Source of the DNA: JAJFUV01 sp964561215
GTDB lineage: Bacteria > Acidobacteriota > Terriglobia > Bryobacterales > Bryobacteraceae
DNA length: 64,000 nucleotides
Reading direction: 5' to 3'
Assembly: GCA_964561215.1 (NCBI GenBank)
Contig: CAZLOS010000002.1
Location: 1-64,000, forward strand
The notes below the pieces were generated by a model. That model was not told the origin of the DNA, searched no databases, and was given only the letters and a program-made list of their open reading frames with translations. Of this stretch, positions 26,801-35,501 are shown piece after piece; the first letter of the stretch is position 1, and every line of letters begins with the position of its first letter. The position numbers and the translations under genes were made by a program.

Positions 26801-27721
26801 ATGGTTGAGTATTCCATTGGCGTTGACTTGGGCGGCACGAACCTGCGGGCCGCCGTGATTGACCGTTCCGGGAACATCCTGGAGAAGATTTCCGCTCCGA
26901 CCAACATGCCCGAGGGCCGCGAGGCCGTGGTTTCGAGTATCGTGGGTGCCATCGGCAAGCTGCGCGACAAGTACGGCAGCGGTCCGCTGGCCGGGATCGG
27001 CGTCGCGGTGCCCGGTTTCATCCTGATGGAGCCCGGCGTCATCGTCGGCTCGAACAACCTGGCCGCCCTGGAGAATTACCCTATCCGCGACGACATCAGC
27101 CGCCGCTTGGGCACCAAGGTCATCCTCGAGAACGACGCCAACGCCGCGGCCATGGGCGAAAAATGGATGGGCGCCGGACGCGACGTGGAGGACCTGGTCC
27201 TGCTCACCCTCGGCACGGGCATCGGCGGCGGCATCATCTGCGGCGGCCACGTTCTGCACGGCCACGTCGGCATGGCCGGCGAGATCGGTCACATGACGGT
27301 GGACCCGGTCGGCAATCCCTGCGGCTGCGGCAACGTGGGTTGCCTCGAAAAGCACGCCTCCGCTACAGCTGTCGTGGCCATGGCCAAGCTGCTCCATCTG
27401 GGTGAGGACCGCGACGAAGTCACTTCGGAATTCGTCTGCCAGTTGGCGCAGGCCGGCGACGTGAAAGCCAAGATGGTCTTCGAGCGCATGGGCCGGGCGC
27501 TGGGAGTGGCCATCGGGAACCTGGTCAACATTTTCAACTTCCCGCTGTACCTGATGAGCGGCGGCATGCTGCCGGCCTGGGAGTTTTTCATGCCCGCGCT
27601 TCAGGACGAAGTCGAACACCGCTCGTTCACATACCGCAACGCGAAAACGCGCATCGAAAAGGCGGTGCTGGGCAACGAGGCGGGCCTGTACGGTGCCGCC
27701 TATTTACCGTTTATCGAGTGA
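26801..27721 (+). CDS. ROK-family sugar kinase (glucokinase-like)
   Basis: A 306-residue ROK kinase without the N-terminal HTH found in ROK repressors, so an enzyme that phosphorylates glucose or a related hexose with ATP. Phosphate-1 motif: IGVDLGGTNLRAAVID (residues 6-21). Substrate and catalytic region: LENDANAAAMGE with D112. The GEIGHMTVDP segment (E161, H164) and the zinc motif CGCGNVGC (174-181) are intact. The start Met is 51 bases after the rhamnosidase stop. The xylulokinase gene begins 12 bases after its stop, so the two kinases are co-transcribed. Confidence 0.93.
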   Translation: MVEYSIGVDLGGTNLRAAVIDRSGNILEKISAPTNMPEGREAVVSSIVGAIGKLRDKYGSGPLAGIGVAVPGFILMEPGVIVGSNNLAALENYPIRDDISRRLGTKVILENDANAAAMGEKWMGAGRDVEDLVLLTLGTGIGGGIICGGHVLHGHVGMAGEIGHMTVDPVGNPCGCGNVGCLEKHASATAVVAMAKLLHLGEDRDEVTSEFVCQLAQAGDVKAKMVFERMGRALGVAIGNLVNIFNFPLYLMSGGMLPAWEFFMPALQDEVEHRSFTYRNAKTRIEKAVLGNEAGLYGAAYLPFIE

Positions 27722-27733
27722 GGTCATCTGGCT

Positions 27734-29230
27734 ATGTATTGGATGGGCATAGACGTCGGCACGGGCGGGACCCGCGCCCTGCTGGTGGATGGGAAGGGAA
27801 CCGTCAAGGCCGGTTTCACGGCGCCGCACGAAGACATGCGGATGGAACGTCCTCTCTGGGCCGAGCAGCGTCCGGAGAACTGGTGGGACGCGGCCAAGGC
27901 CGCCATCCAGGGCGTTCTCAAGCAGGCCAAAGCGACCGGCAAGCAGGTGAATGGTATCGGCCTGTCGGGGCAGATGCACGGCCTGGTCATGCTCGACGAG
28001 AACAACGCCGTCATCCGGCCCGCGCTCATCTGGTGCGACCAGCGCAGCCAGCCGCAGGTGGATCACATCAACAGCGTCGTTGGCAAGGCCAACGTCCTGG
28101 CCTTCATCGCGAACCCCGTTCTCACGGGATTCACGCTACCGAAGTTGCTGTGGGTGCGTGACAACGAGCCGAAGCATTACGCGCGGTTGCGCAAGATGTT
28201 GCTGCCGAAGGACTACGTCCGCTTCATGCTCACCGGGGAGTATGCCAGCGACGTGTCGGACGCAAGCGGCACGGCCCTGTTCGACGTCGTCCTGCGCCGC
28301 TGGTCCAACAAGATGACGAGCCGGCTGGGCATTGACGACGCCATCCTGCCGAAGGTGTACGAATCGAGCGAGATCACGGGCGAAGTGACCGCCCAAGCTG
28401 CAGAACTGACCGGCCTCGAAGCGGGCACCCCAGTGGTGGGCGGCGGTGGCGATCAGGCGGCAAGCGCGGTAGGCAACGGAATCGTCGAGCCGGGCATCGT
28501 CTCATGCACGCTGGGCACCTCGGGCGTCGTGTTTGCGCACATGGACCGGGCCAACTACGATCCACAGGGCCGCGTCCATACCTTCTGCCATGCCGTGAAG
28601 GGCGCCTGGCACGTAATGGGTGTGACGCAGGGCGCGGGGCTGAGCCTGCAGTGGTTCCGCAACCAGTTGGCGCCCGGCGCCGATTACGACGTGCTCACGG
28701 CCGAAGCCGCCAAAGCTCCGGTCGGCGCGCAGGGCTTGTTCTGGCTCCCCTACCTGATGGGAGAGCGTACCCCGTACCTGGATGCCACGGCGCGCGGCGG
28801 CTGGATCGGTCTTACCGCCAAGCACACGCGGGCCGACCTGCTTCGTGCCCTGCTCGAAGGCGTCTCTTACAGCCAGAAGGATTGCTTGGACGTGATCGAG
28901 AGCCTGGGCGTGGAGGCCGGTTCGGTGCGTGTTTCCGGCGGCGGCGCGCGCAGCCCGTTCTGGCGTCGCCTGCTTGCCGACATTCTCGACAAGAAAGTGG
29001 TTACGCTCGAAACGCAGGAAGGCTCGGCCTACGGCGCGGCGCTGCTGGCTACGGTCGGCACGGGCGCTTTCGCAACGGTGCCGGAAGTCTGCCACGCGGT
29101 GATCAAAGAGGTGGATGCGGTAACGCCGCAGCCGCACGAATCGCAGCTCTACGCGCGCGGCCACGAAGTATACCGCCAGCTCTATCCGACCTTGAAGCCA
29201 GTCTACCGCCTGATCGCGAGCATCTCTTAA
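27734..29230 (+). CDS. xylB: Xylulokinase (FGGY carbohydrate kinase)
   Basis: Phosphorylates D-xylulose to xylulose 5-phosphate. The 498-residue protein has the FGGY-family start MGIDVGTGGTRALLVDGKG, then PLWAEQRPENWWDAA, NGIGLSGQMHGLVMLDENN, LIWCDQRSQPQVDHI, LTGFTLPKLLWVRDNEP, MLLPKDYVRFMLTGEYASDVSDASGT-type region, GGGGDQAASAVGNGI and the C-terminal RVSGGGARSPFWRRLLADIL. GLSGQMHG is characteristic of xylulokinases. No xylose isomerase gene lies in the window. It is followed 3 bases later by the Gfo/Idh gene, forming a rhaA'ase-ROK-xylB-gfo/idh unit. Confidence 0.93.
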   Translation: MYWMGIDVGTGGTRALLVDGKGTVKAGFTAPHEDMRMERPLWAEQRPENWWDAAKAAIQGVLKQAKATGKQVNGIGLSGQMHGLVMLDENNAVIRPALIWCDQRSQPQVDHINSVVGKANVLAFIANPVLTGFTLPKLLWVRDNEPKHYARLRKMLLPKDYVRFMLTGEYASDVSDASGTALFDVVLRRWSNKMTSRLGIDDAILPKVYESSEITGEVTAQAAELTGLEAGTPVVGGGGDQAASAVGNGIVEPGIVSCTLGTSGVVFAHMDRANYDPQGRVHTFCHAVKGAWHVMGVTQGAGLSLQWFRNQLAPGADYDVLTAEAAKAPVGAQGLFWLPYLMGERTPYLDATARGGWIGLTAKHTRADLLRALLEGVSYSQKDCLDVIESLGVEAGSVRVSGGGARSPFWRRLLADILDKKVVTLETQEGSAYGAALLATVGTGAFATVPEVCHAVIKEVDAVTPQPHESQLYARGHEVYRQLYPTLKPVYRLIASIS

Positions 29231-29233
29231 GCC

Positions 29234-30565
29234 ATGAATGATCGTCTTACGCGCCGGTACTTCTTCCTGGGAGGCGCGGCGCTCGCCGCCTCGAACACGC
29301 TTCCCGCCCGCGCGGCATCTCTGAAGCGCGCCGGCTACAAGTCGCCCAACGAAAAGCTGAACATCGCCGGCATCGGTGTCGGTGGCAAGGGCTACGGCGA
29401 TATCAATGCCTGCGCTCTCACCGAGAACATCGTGGCGCTTTGCGATGCGGACGAGGTCCGCGCCGCCAGGACCTTCGACCGCTATCCGAAGGCCACCCGC
29501 TACAAGGATTTCCGCCGGATGCTCGACAAAGAGAAGAGCATCGACGCCGTGATAGTCTCCACGCCCGATCACGTCCACGGCATCGCCGCGGCGTGGGCCA
29601 TCCAGCGCGGCTTGCACGTCTACGTGCAGAAGCCGATGACGCGCACCATCTGGGAAGCGCGCATGCTCACCGAACTGGCGCGGAAGCACGGGGTCGCCAC
29701 GCAGATGGGCAACCAGGGCCACTCGAACGAGGGCGCCCGGCGGCTCTGTGAAATGATCTGGGCCGGCGAGATCGGCGCAGTGCGTGAAGTACACGCCTGG
29801 ACCGACCGCCCCATCTGGCCGCAAGGCATCGACGCGCCACTGCCCGAAGAGCCGGTTCCATCGACACTCGATTGGGACGCGTGGCTGGGGCCTGCGCCTC
29901 GGCGCGCTTACAACAAAGGCTACGTGCCCTTCAAATGGCGCGGCTGGTTCGATTTCGGCTGCGGCGCGCTGGGCGACATGGCCTGCCACATCCTCGGCCC
30001 GGTCAACTGGGCGCTGCGTCTGGGCGCGCCCGCGAGTGTCGAATGCATGAAGCAGGAGAAGAAGAACTCGCAGACCTTCCCCACTAAAAGCATCATCCGC
30101 TTCGAGTTTCCGGCGCGCGCCAATATGCCGCCGCTCACGCTTTATTGGTACGACGGCGGTCTGATGCCTCCCCGGCCCAGCGGTATCGGGCCCGACGTGA
30201 AGCTCGGGGACGGCGCGAACGGTTCGCTGTTCATCGGCGAGAAAGGCATCATCTCCACGGGTACCTACGGCGAGAAGACGCGCCTTCTGCCCGACGAGAA
30301 GATGAACGGCTACAAGTTCCCCGATCCGTTCCTCACCCGTTCGCCCGGGCATTACCGGGATTGGATCCGCGCGGCCAAGGGCGGCGAACCAGCCTGCTCC
30401 AATTTCGACTACGCCGGCCCGTTCACCGAATGGGTACTGCTCGGCACACTGGCCGTCCGCTTCGAGGGCAAGCTCCTGTGGGATGGACAACGCATGAAGG
30501 TAACCAACCTGGCCGAAGCCAACCGCCTCATCAAGCCGGCATACCGCAAAGGCTGGAAGATCTGA
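29234..30565 (+). CDS. Tat-exported Gfo/Idh/MocA-family oxidoreductase
   Basis: NAD(P)-dependent sugar or inositol-type oxidoreductase family, 443 residues. The N-terminus is a twin-arginine signal (TRRYFFLGGAALAASNTLPARA, Arg7-Arg8), so the folded protein is probably exported with its cofactor. The Rossmann part follows: LNIAGIGVGGKGYGDINAC, VALCDADEVRAARTFDRYP, DAVIVSTPDHVHGIAAAWAI and HVYVQKPMTRTIWEARML (the EKP-like motif reads QKP). The C-terminal domain has GNQGHSNEGARRLCEMIWAGEIG, HAWTDRPIWPQG and WFDFGCGALGDMACHILGP, a subfamily common in acidobacteria and planctomycetes. Substrate unknown, presumably a sugar released by the neighbouring glycosidase. Confidence 0.9.
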   Translation: MNDRLTRRYFFLGGAALAASNTLPARAASLKRAGYKSPNEKLNIAGIGVGGKGYGDINACALTENIVALCDADEVRAARTFDRYPKATRYKDFRRMLDKEKSIDAVIVSTPDHVHGIAAAWAIQRGLHVYVQKPMTRTIWEARMLTELARKHGVATQMGNQGHSNEGARRLCEMIWAGEIGAVREVHAWTDRPIWPQGIDAPLPEEPVPSTLDWDAWLGPAPRRAYNKGYVPFKWRGWFDFGCGALGDMACHILGPVNWALRLGAPASVECMKQEKKNSQTFPTKSIIRFEFPARANMPPLTLYWYDGGLMPPRPSGIGPDVKLGDGANGSLFIGEKGIISTGTYGEKTRLLPDEKMNGYKFPDPFLTRSPGHYRDWIRAAKGGEPACSNFDYAGPFTEWVLLGTLAVRFEGKLLWDGQRMKVTNLAEANRLIKPAYRKGWKI

Positions 30566-30567
30566 TG

Positions 30568-30656
30568 AAAAGCGGGGACAGCCCACTCCGCCCGCGAGAG
30601 GAATAATTGGAAGCGCGGCGCCAGTCGAGCGGGGCAGAGCAGTCTGTCCCCGTTTT
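30568..30656. repeat. Imperfect terminal-inverted-repeat element at the 5' end of priA
   Basis: AAAAGCGGGGACAG (30568-30581) and CTGTCCCCGTTTT (30644-30656) are inverted copies differing by one extra base, 62 bases apart. The element starts 2 bases after the Gfo/Idh stop and ends 4 bases before the priA ATG at 30661. It looks like a short non-autonomous palindromic unit (REP/MITE-like), though only one copy is present in this window. Confidence 0.55.
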
Positions 30657-33081
30657 CCCGATGGAAACACCTCCGCTCTATTGCGACGTAAGCCTGCCGG
30701 TCCCCATGGACCAGCCGTTCACTTACGCCCTGGTCGAAACCCTCCGGCATCGCGTGAAGCCGGGCTGCCGGGTACTGGTGCCGTTCACCACGCGGAAACT
30801 GGTGGGCGTCGTACTGCGTTGTCATAACGAGGCCCCGGAGGCCAAGCCCCGCGAGGTGCTCAGGCTGCTGGACGAAGAGCCCGTACTCGACGAGGAACTG
30901 CTGGCGCTGGGCCGCTGGATGGCGGAATACTACTGCGCGCCGCTCGGCGAAGCGCTGCGCATCATGACGCCGCTCACCGGCGAGATTCGCCACAGCCGCG
31001 TTTACACGCTGACCGACGCGGGCCGCGACGTTGTGCGGCAGTTGGTGTTGGGCGAGGGCGAAGAAGAACCATCGCTGAAGATCCTGCGCCTGCTCGAATC
31101 GCGCGCGCTTGCGGCTCCCTACCTGGCCAAGAGTGTCCCCAACGCTACGCGCGTTCTGCGCTCGCTCGAAAAGAAAGGCCTGGTCGCGACGGAGGACCGC
31201 CACCAGGAACGCGACCCGTTGCGCGCGCCCGCGTCCAAGCTCCGCGTCGAATTCACCAGTCGCGTCGAAGGCGTGAAGCTACGCAAGGCCGAGCGCGAAC
31301 TGGTTGCGTATCTGGAACTGCATCCCGGCGCGCACAACCTGGCCGAGGTGGAGACGATCGTCGGGAACGCATCGACGGCCGCGCGGAGCCTGGCGCGCCG
31401 CGGTCTCCTCTCGCTCAAGCCCGAGCCCATCGCCATCACTGCCGAGCACCTCTGGCCCGCACGCACCCTGAACCCGCACCAACTAACTGCCTACGAACAG
31501 ATCCGCGCCAGTGTGGAAGCGCGCCGCTTCGAGACCTTCCTGCTTTACGGCGTGACGGGTTCCGGGAAGACCGAAGTTTACATGCGCGCCATCGACGACG
31601 CCCTGGCGCTCGACCGCGGCGCGCTGCTGCTGGTGCCGGAGATCGCGCTCACCCCGGCGGTGGCGGCGCAGTTCATGGATCACTTCGGCGACCACGTGGC
31701 CATCCTGCATTCGGCCTTCACCGATGCCGAGCGAGCCACGCAATGGCGGCGCATTCGTAACGGCGAAGCCGGTGTGGTGGTGGGCACTCGCAGCGGGGTG
31801 TTTGCGCCCGTGCGGAACCTCGGGTTGATCGTGGTTGACGAGGAGCACGACGGCAGTTACAAACAGGAGGAGACGCCTCGTTACAACGGGCGCGACCTGG
31901 CCATCGTGCGCGCGCGTGCTTGCGGGGCTACCGTGGTGCTGGGCTCGGCCACCCCCAGCCTCGAATCGCGTTACAACGCCGCCCGCGGTAAGTACAAGCT
32001 CCTTGAGTTGCCGGAGCGCATCGAGCACCGGCCCATGCCCGAAGTCGAGCTGATCGACATGCGCGTCGAGTTCCTGGAGACGCGCCGCCAGGCCACCTTC
32101 TCACGACGTCTGCTGGAAGCCATCAAGGGCCGTCTGGATGCGGGCGAGCAGGTCATGCTGCTGTTGAACCGCCGAGGCTTTTCCAGCTTCGTGGTCTGCC
32201 GCGCTTGCGGGGAGCGCGTCCAGTGCGCCAACTGCTCGTTGACGCTCACTTACCACCGGCGCGACCGGCGGCTACTATGCCACGTGTGCGGCTACGCCGA
32301 ACGCGTGCCCAAAGTCTGCCCCAAGTGCCAGAGCGAGTACATCCAGTTCGTGGGCACCGGCTCCGAGCGTGTCGAGGAGGAACTGCACCAGGCGTTTCCA
32401 GAGGCGAGGATCGCCCGCATGGACCGCGACACGGTCACCGGACGCCGCCACTACGAAACCATCCTGCATTCCTTCCGCGAGCACGAATACGACATCCTGG
32501 TGGGCACGCAGATGATCGCCAAGGGCCACGACATCCCCAACGTGACGCTGGTAGGCGTGGTGTCCGGCGACATCGGCCTGGGCGTGCAGGACTTCCGCGC
32601 CGCCGAGCGCACCTTCCAACTCCTTACGCAGGTGGCCGGCCGCGCCGGCCGCGGCGACATTCCCGGCATGGTCTACATACAGACGGTGAACCCGGACCAC
32701 TACGCCATCCGCTTTGCCTCCATGCAGGATTACCCCGCCTTCTATGAGAAGGAGCTTCAGTTCCGCCGCCTGATGCGCTATCCGCCGTTCAGCGCGCTGG
32801 CCAATGTGCTGGTGCGCGCGCCCAAACTGGAGGACGCCATGGCCATGAGCCAGGAAGTGGGCAACTTCCTCACTCCCGCGCCGGAAAACGTGAAAGTGAT
32901 GGGCCCGGCCGAAGCGGCCGTACCGAGGCTCAAGAGCGAGTACCGCTACCAGTTGTTGATCAAAGCGGCCTCGCGCGTGAAGCTCAGCGAACTGCTGCAC
33001 AACCTCCGCCGCTATGCGCGCGACCGCGGGTGGGGCCCCACCTCGCTCGTCATCGACGTCGATCCACAGAGCCTGACCTGA
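30607..33081 (+). CDS. priA: Primosomal protein N' (replication restart helicase PriA)
   Basis: 3'-to-5' helicase that rebuilds replication forks. The product shows the PriA 3'BD domain (YCDVSLPVPMDQPFTYALVE), Walker A GVTGSGKT (residues 315-322 from the TTG), DEEH box (411-414), VLGSATPSLES and eight zinc-binding cysteines (531, 534, 540, 543, 558, 561, 571, 574). Helicase motifs V and VI (VGTQMIAKGHDIPNVTLVGV, QVAGRAGRG) follow. Two starts compete. ATG 30661 fits where homology begins but has no Shine-Dalgarno site. TTG 30607 is preceded by GAGAGG at 5 bases' spacing and would add 18 residues encoded by the inverted-repeat element. I give the TTG because of its ribosome site, and either is possible. 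Confidence 0.92.
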   Translation: MEARRQSSGAEQSVPVFPMETPPLYCDVSLPVPMDQPFTYALVETLRHRVKPGCRVLVPFTTRKLVGVVLRCHNEAPEAKPREVLRLLDEEPVLDEELLALGRWMAEYYCAPLGEALRIMTPLTGEIRHSRVYTLTDAGRDVVRQLVLGEGEEEPSLKILRLLESRALAAPYLAKSVPNATRVLRSLEKKGLVATEDRHQERDPLRAPASKLRVEFTSRVEGVKLRKAERELVAYLELHPGAHNLAEVETIVGNASTAARSLARRGLLSLKPEPIAITAEHLWPARTLNPHQLTAYEQIRASVEARRFETFLLYGVTGSGKTEVYMRAIDDALALDRGALLLVPEIALTPAVAAQFMDHFGDHVAILHSAFTDAERATQWRRIRNGEAGVVVGTRSGVFAPVRNLGLIVVDEEHDGSYKQEETPRYNGRDLAIVRARACGATVVLGSATPSLESRYNAARGKYKLLELPERIEHRPMPEVELIDMRVEFLETRRQATFSRRLLEAIKGRLDAGEQVMLLLNRRGFSSFVVCRACGERVQCANCSLTLTYHRRDRRLLCHVCGYAERVPKVCPKCQSEYIQFVGTGSERVEEELHQAFPEARIARMDRDTVTGRRHYETILHSFREHEYDILVGTQMIAKGHDIPNVTLVGVVSGDIGLGVQDFRAAERTFQLLTQVAGRAGRGDIPGMVYIQTVNPDHYAIRFASMQDYPAFYEKELQFRRLMRYPPFSALANVLVRAPKLEDAMAMSQEVGNFLTPAPENVKVMGPAEAAVPRLKSEYRYQLLIKAASRVKLSELLHNLRRYARDRGWGPTSLVIDVDPQSLT

Positions 33082-33129
33082 GCGGACGTCAAGCCGCGGG
33101 ATCACTCGCCCCTGCACGAAGATTCGGCT

Positions 33130-34062
33130 TTACTGTTTCACCAACTCCACGCGCCGGTTCTTCGCCCGTCCCTCTTCCGTCCGGTTGTCCGCAACCGGCT
33201 TCGCCTGGCCGTAACCTTTCGCCGTCATCCGTTCGGCCGCTATGCCTTGCTTAGCGATCGCGGCTACCACGGACCTGGCCCTTGCCTCCGAAAGTTTCTG
33301 GTTGCTTTCCGGCGACCCTACGTTGTCTGTGTGGCCACCCACTTCCAGCTTGAGCGCGGGGTCGGATTGGAGCAGTTTGGCCACCTGTTCCAGTTGCGAC
33401 ATGGAGTCCTGCTGTATAGTGGCCGAACCGGTATCGAAGTTGATGTATAGCGCTATGAATCCGTCCTTATCCAGCCGTTCACGAATCTGGTTCGCGACGA
33501 TGTCCTGCTTCATCGATTCTCGTTCCAACAGCGAGATTTCGTACGCTTGTCCGTCATCGTCCGATTCGACAAAGGCCCACGTCTCTTTCCCTTGCCCTGC
33601 GAACTTCAACGTTGTCCCATACAGAATGCACCCGTTGCCGGTGTGCATCGTCTCATGCAAGACCGCCTTGCACCAACCCGGGTATTCGGCCATCACCGTT
33701 GCGCCGGACTTTCTTGCAGCGCTCTCGAAGTTCCGCATCGTCTGCAGAGGGCTTGGCTTTACATTACCCTCCTTAAGCTCGTACCTGAAGAAGTAGAACT
33801 TGCCTTCTACCGGGACCGACTTCCCTTGGGTTTCCTCGCCGTTCGCCGCGACGGGGCCCACCGGGAAGTGCTTTATCTCGTACTGCGATTGCCTGCATTC
33901 AGCAAGGAAGAATCCGGGCATCCGGTTGAACAACGGATGGTCCTTGCAACCCTCGGCGTCCTCGTTCTGTGCCAGTAGCGGCATGCCGGAGGCTGCAAGA
34001 AGCATTAACGCGGCTCGGCATAATCTGCCTTGCCGAAAGAATCGGACAGTCATGTGATTCAT
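33130..34062 (-). CDS. Exported OmpA-family protein (C-terminal peptidoglycan-binding domain)
   Basis: The ATG at 34062 (or 34053) gives a ~310-residue protein with a signal peptide (CRAALMLLAASGMPLLAQ). The middle part (CKDHPLFNRMPGFFLAECRQSQYEIKHF, FRYELKEG, GKETWAFVESDDDGQAYEISLLERESM) resembles the DUF4892-like domain often joined to OmpA. The C-terminal ~120 residues are OmpA: ALYINFDTGSATIQQDSMSQLEQ, KLEVGGHTDNVGSPESNQKLSEARARSV, MTAKGYGQAKPVADNRTEEGRAKNRRVEL. The HTDN and RR residues that bind diaminopimelate are present. It probably links the outer membrane or periplasmic face to the cell wall. It stands alone, convergent with priA and divergent from the GNAT gene. Confidence 0.88.
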   Translation of the reverse strand: MNHMTVRFFRQGRLCRAALMLLAASGMPLLAQNEDAEGCKDHPLFNRMPGFFLAECRQSQYEIKHFPVGPVAANGEETQGKSVPVEGKFYFFRYELKEGNVKPSPLQTMRNFESAARKSGATVMAEYPGWCKAVLHETMHTGNGCILYGTTLKFAGQGKETWAFVESDDDGQAYEISLLERESMKQDIVANQIRERLDKDGFIALYINFDTGSATIQQDSMSQLEQVAKLLQSDPALKLEVGGHTDNVGSPESNQKLSEARARSVVAAIAKQGIAAERMTAKGYGQAKPVADNRTEEGRAKNRRVELVKQ

Positions 34063-34151
34063 CGTAACAAGATGGTCTCCCGGCGAGCGCGCGGCGTTCC
34101 GTCGCGTCCCTCGTTGACGTCGATCCGCGGAGTCTGCTGTAATCGCGAGCG

Positions 34152-34940
34152 ATGCCGGGCGTTGAACCTGTGGAACGGAACCTCCGCCACGCAATGAGCG
34201 CATTCGCCGTTGCCACCGGTGCCGGCGAATGCCGCCAGATGCCGGGGGTGTTGATTGCGAGCGCCGGCATAGATTGCGCCGTTTTCAACGCCGCGTTGCT
34301 TACCCCTCCCGCCGTCGCCAATCCGAACGAGTTCGAGCGGCGCCTGCTCTCCGCCGCGGTACACTACCGGACGCGCGGCCTGCCCTGGTCGTTTTGGCTG
34401 TGTGAAAGCACAGTGGAAGAGCACGCGCGCCGTGAAGCCGACGGTATCTTGCAGCGCTGCGGCTTGGCGAACATCTCCGTATCTCCGGGGATGGTCGCGG
34501 ACCGTCTCGCGCCTGCCGGCGTTCGGGCCCCGGCACTCGAGTTCCGCTCCACCACCGGTGCGGAAGCGCGCACGGCGTTCTGCTACGTAATGGCCGCGGC
34601 TTTCGCGCTACCGTTCGAAACCGCCCGCCTCATCTACGGCACGGAGCGCATCTGGCGTTCCGGGTGCCAAGGCTGGGTGGGCTATGTGAAGGAAGAAGCC
34701 GTCACGACGGCGGCCGTGATTCCGGATGGCGATGTCCTGGGCGTCTATGCCGTGGCGACGCTCGCGGCCTTCCGCCGGCGCGGCTATGCGGAGGCCGTCA
34801 CGCGGTATGCTCTGGAGCAGGCCCGCCGCGCCACCGGCGTCGAGCGCAGCGTCCTGCAATCCACAAAGGCGGGCCTCGAACTCTACCGCAAGATGGGTTA
34901 CCGGGAGACGACCCGCGTCGCTGTCTTCCAGTCGCGTTGA
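34152..34940 (+). CDS. GNAT-family N-acetyltransferase
   Basis: A 262-residue protein with a divergent N-terminal half and a C-terminal GNAT domain: VGYVKEEAVTTAAVIPDGDVLGVYAVATLAAFRRRGYAEAVTRYALEQAR, where RRRGYA is the acetyl-CoA pyrophosphate loop (Q/RxxGxA/G), and then VLQSTKAGLELYRKMGYRET. The N-terminal half (FERRLLSAAVHYRTRGLPWSFWLCE) may be a degenerate second GNAT-like fold, as in tandem GNATs. The substrate is unknown. The start has a weak ribosome site (GCGAG), and Met15 at 34194 is an alternative. The SpoU gene begins 28 bases after its stop. Confidence 0.85.
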   Translation: MPGVEPVERNLRHAMSAFAVATGAGECRQMPGVLIASAGIDCAVFNAALLTPPAVANPNEFERRLLSAAVHYRTRGLPWSFWLCESTVEEHARREADGILQRCGLANISVSPGMVADRLAPAGVRAPALEFRSTTGAEARTAFCYVMAAAFALPFETARLIYGTERIWRSGCQGWVGYVKEEAVTTAAVIPDGDVLGVYAVATLAAFRRRGYAEAVTRYALEQARRATGVERSVLQSTKAGLELYRKMGYRETTRVAVFQSR

Positions 34941-34967
34941 ACCGTTACACTAATTGATTCGAAGCCC

Positions 34968-35501
34968 ATGGAGAGGATTCCGTATCAGGCGACCGGGGCC
35001 GCTGCCACCTACGACGGCATTGAACGCCTGCCCGTCGCCGTTCTCCTCGATAACGTGCGTAGCATGTACAACGTCGGCGCGTTCTTCCGCACCGCCGATG
35101 CCGTCGCGGCCGAAGTGCTCTGCCTGGGCGGCATCACCGCCTCTCCGCCCAAGCGCGCCATCACCAAGACGGCGCTGGGTGCCGAAGAACGCGTGCGCTG
35201 GGAGCACTCCTGGGACGTGGCCGGGATGGCCGCGCGCATGCGCGAGCGTGGTTTCGAACTCGCCGCGGTGGAGACGTCGCTGCATTCGGTGGATCTCTTC
35301 GATTGGACCCCGCGCTTCCCCGTCTGCATCATGTTCGGAAACGAGGTTGACGGGCTGAGTCCGGAACTCGCTGAGTTGGCCGACGTTCACGTGCGCATCC
35401 CCATGCTGGGAATGAAGCACTCGCTGAACGTCGCAACATCGGGCGGCGTGGTCCTCTACGAATTGCTGCGCAAGTACCGCGCGCTGTTACGTCAGGCGTA
35501 G
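34968..35501 (+). CDS. SpoU/TrmH-family RNA 2'-O-methyltransferase
   Basis: A 177-residue SPOUT methyltransferase. Motif 1: LDNVRSMYNVGAFFRTADA (N and R of the catalytic site). Motif 2: CIMFGNEVDGLSPELAELAD. Motif 3: VRIPMLGMKHSLNVATSGGVVLYEL. All are well conserved. It lacks the N-terminal RNA-recognition extension of TrmB/RlmB-type members, like TrmL-sized enzymes, so the target (tRNA or rRNA) is open. Its stop lies 10 bases inside the 3' end of the convergent sulfatase gene (overlap 35492-35501). Confidence 0.92.
   Translation: MERIPYQATGAAATYDGIERLPVAVLLDNVRSMYNVGAFFRTADAVAAEVLCLGGITASPPKRAITKTALGAEERVRWEHSWDVAGMAARMRERGFELAAVETSLHSVDLFDWTPRFPVCIMFGNEVDGLSPELAELADVHVRIPMLGMKHSLNVATSGGVVLYELLRKYRALLRQA

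Noticed and set aside
25964..27619. 551-codon open frame on - across the rhamnosidase and ROK genes
   Set aside because: Spans two genuine genes on the opposite strand and shows no domain. Typical shadow frame.
28502..30670. 722-codon open frame on - across xylB and the Gfo/Idh gene
   Set aside because: Antisense shadow; composition (Arg, Ala, Val, His) and lack of motifs show it is not coding.
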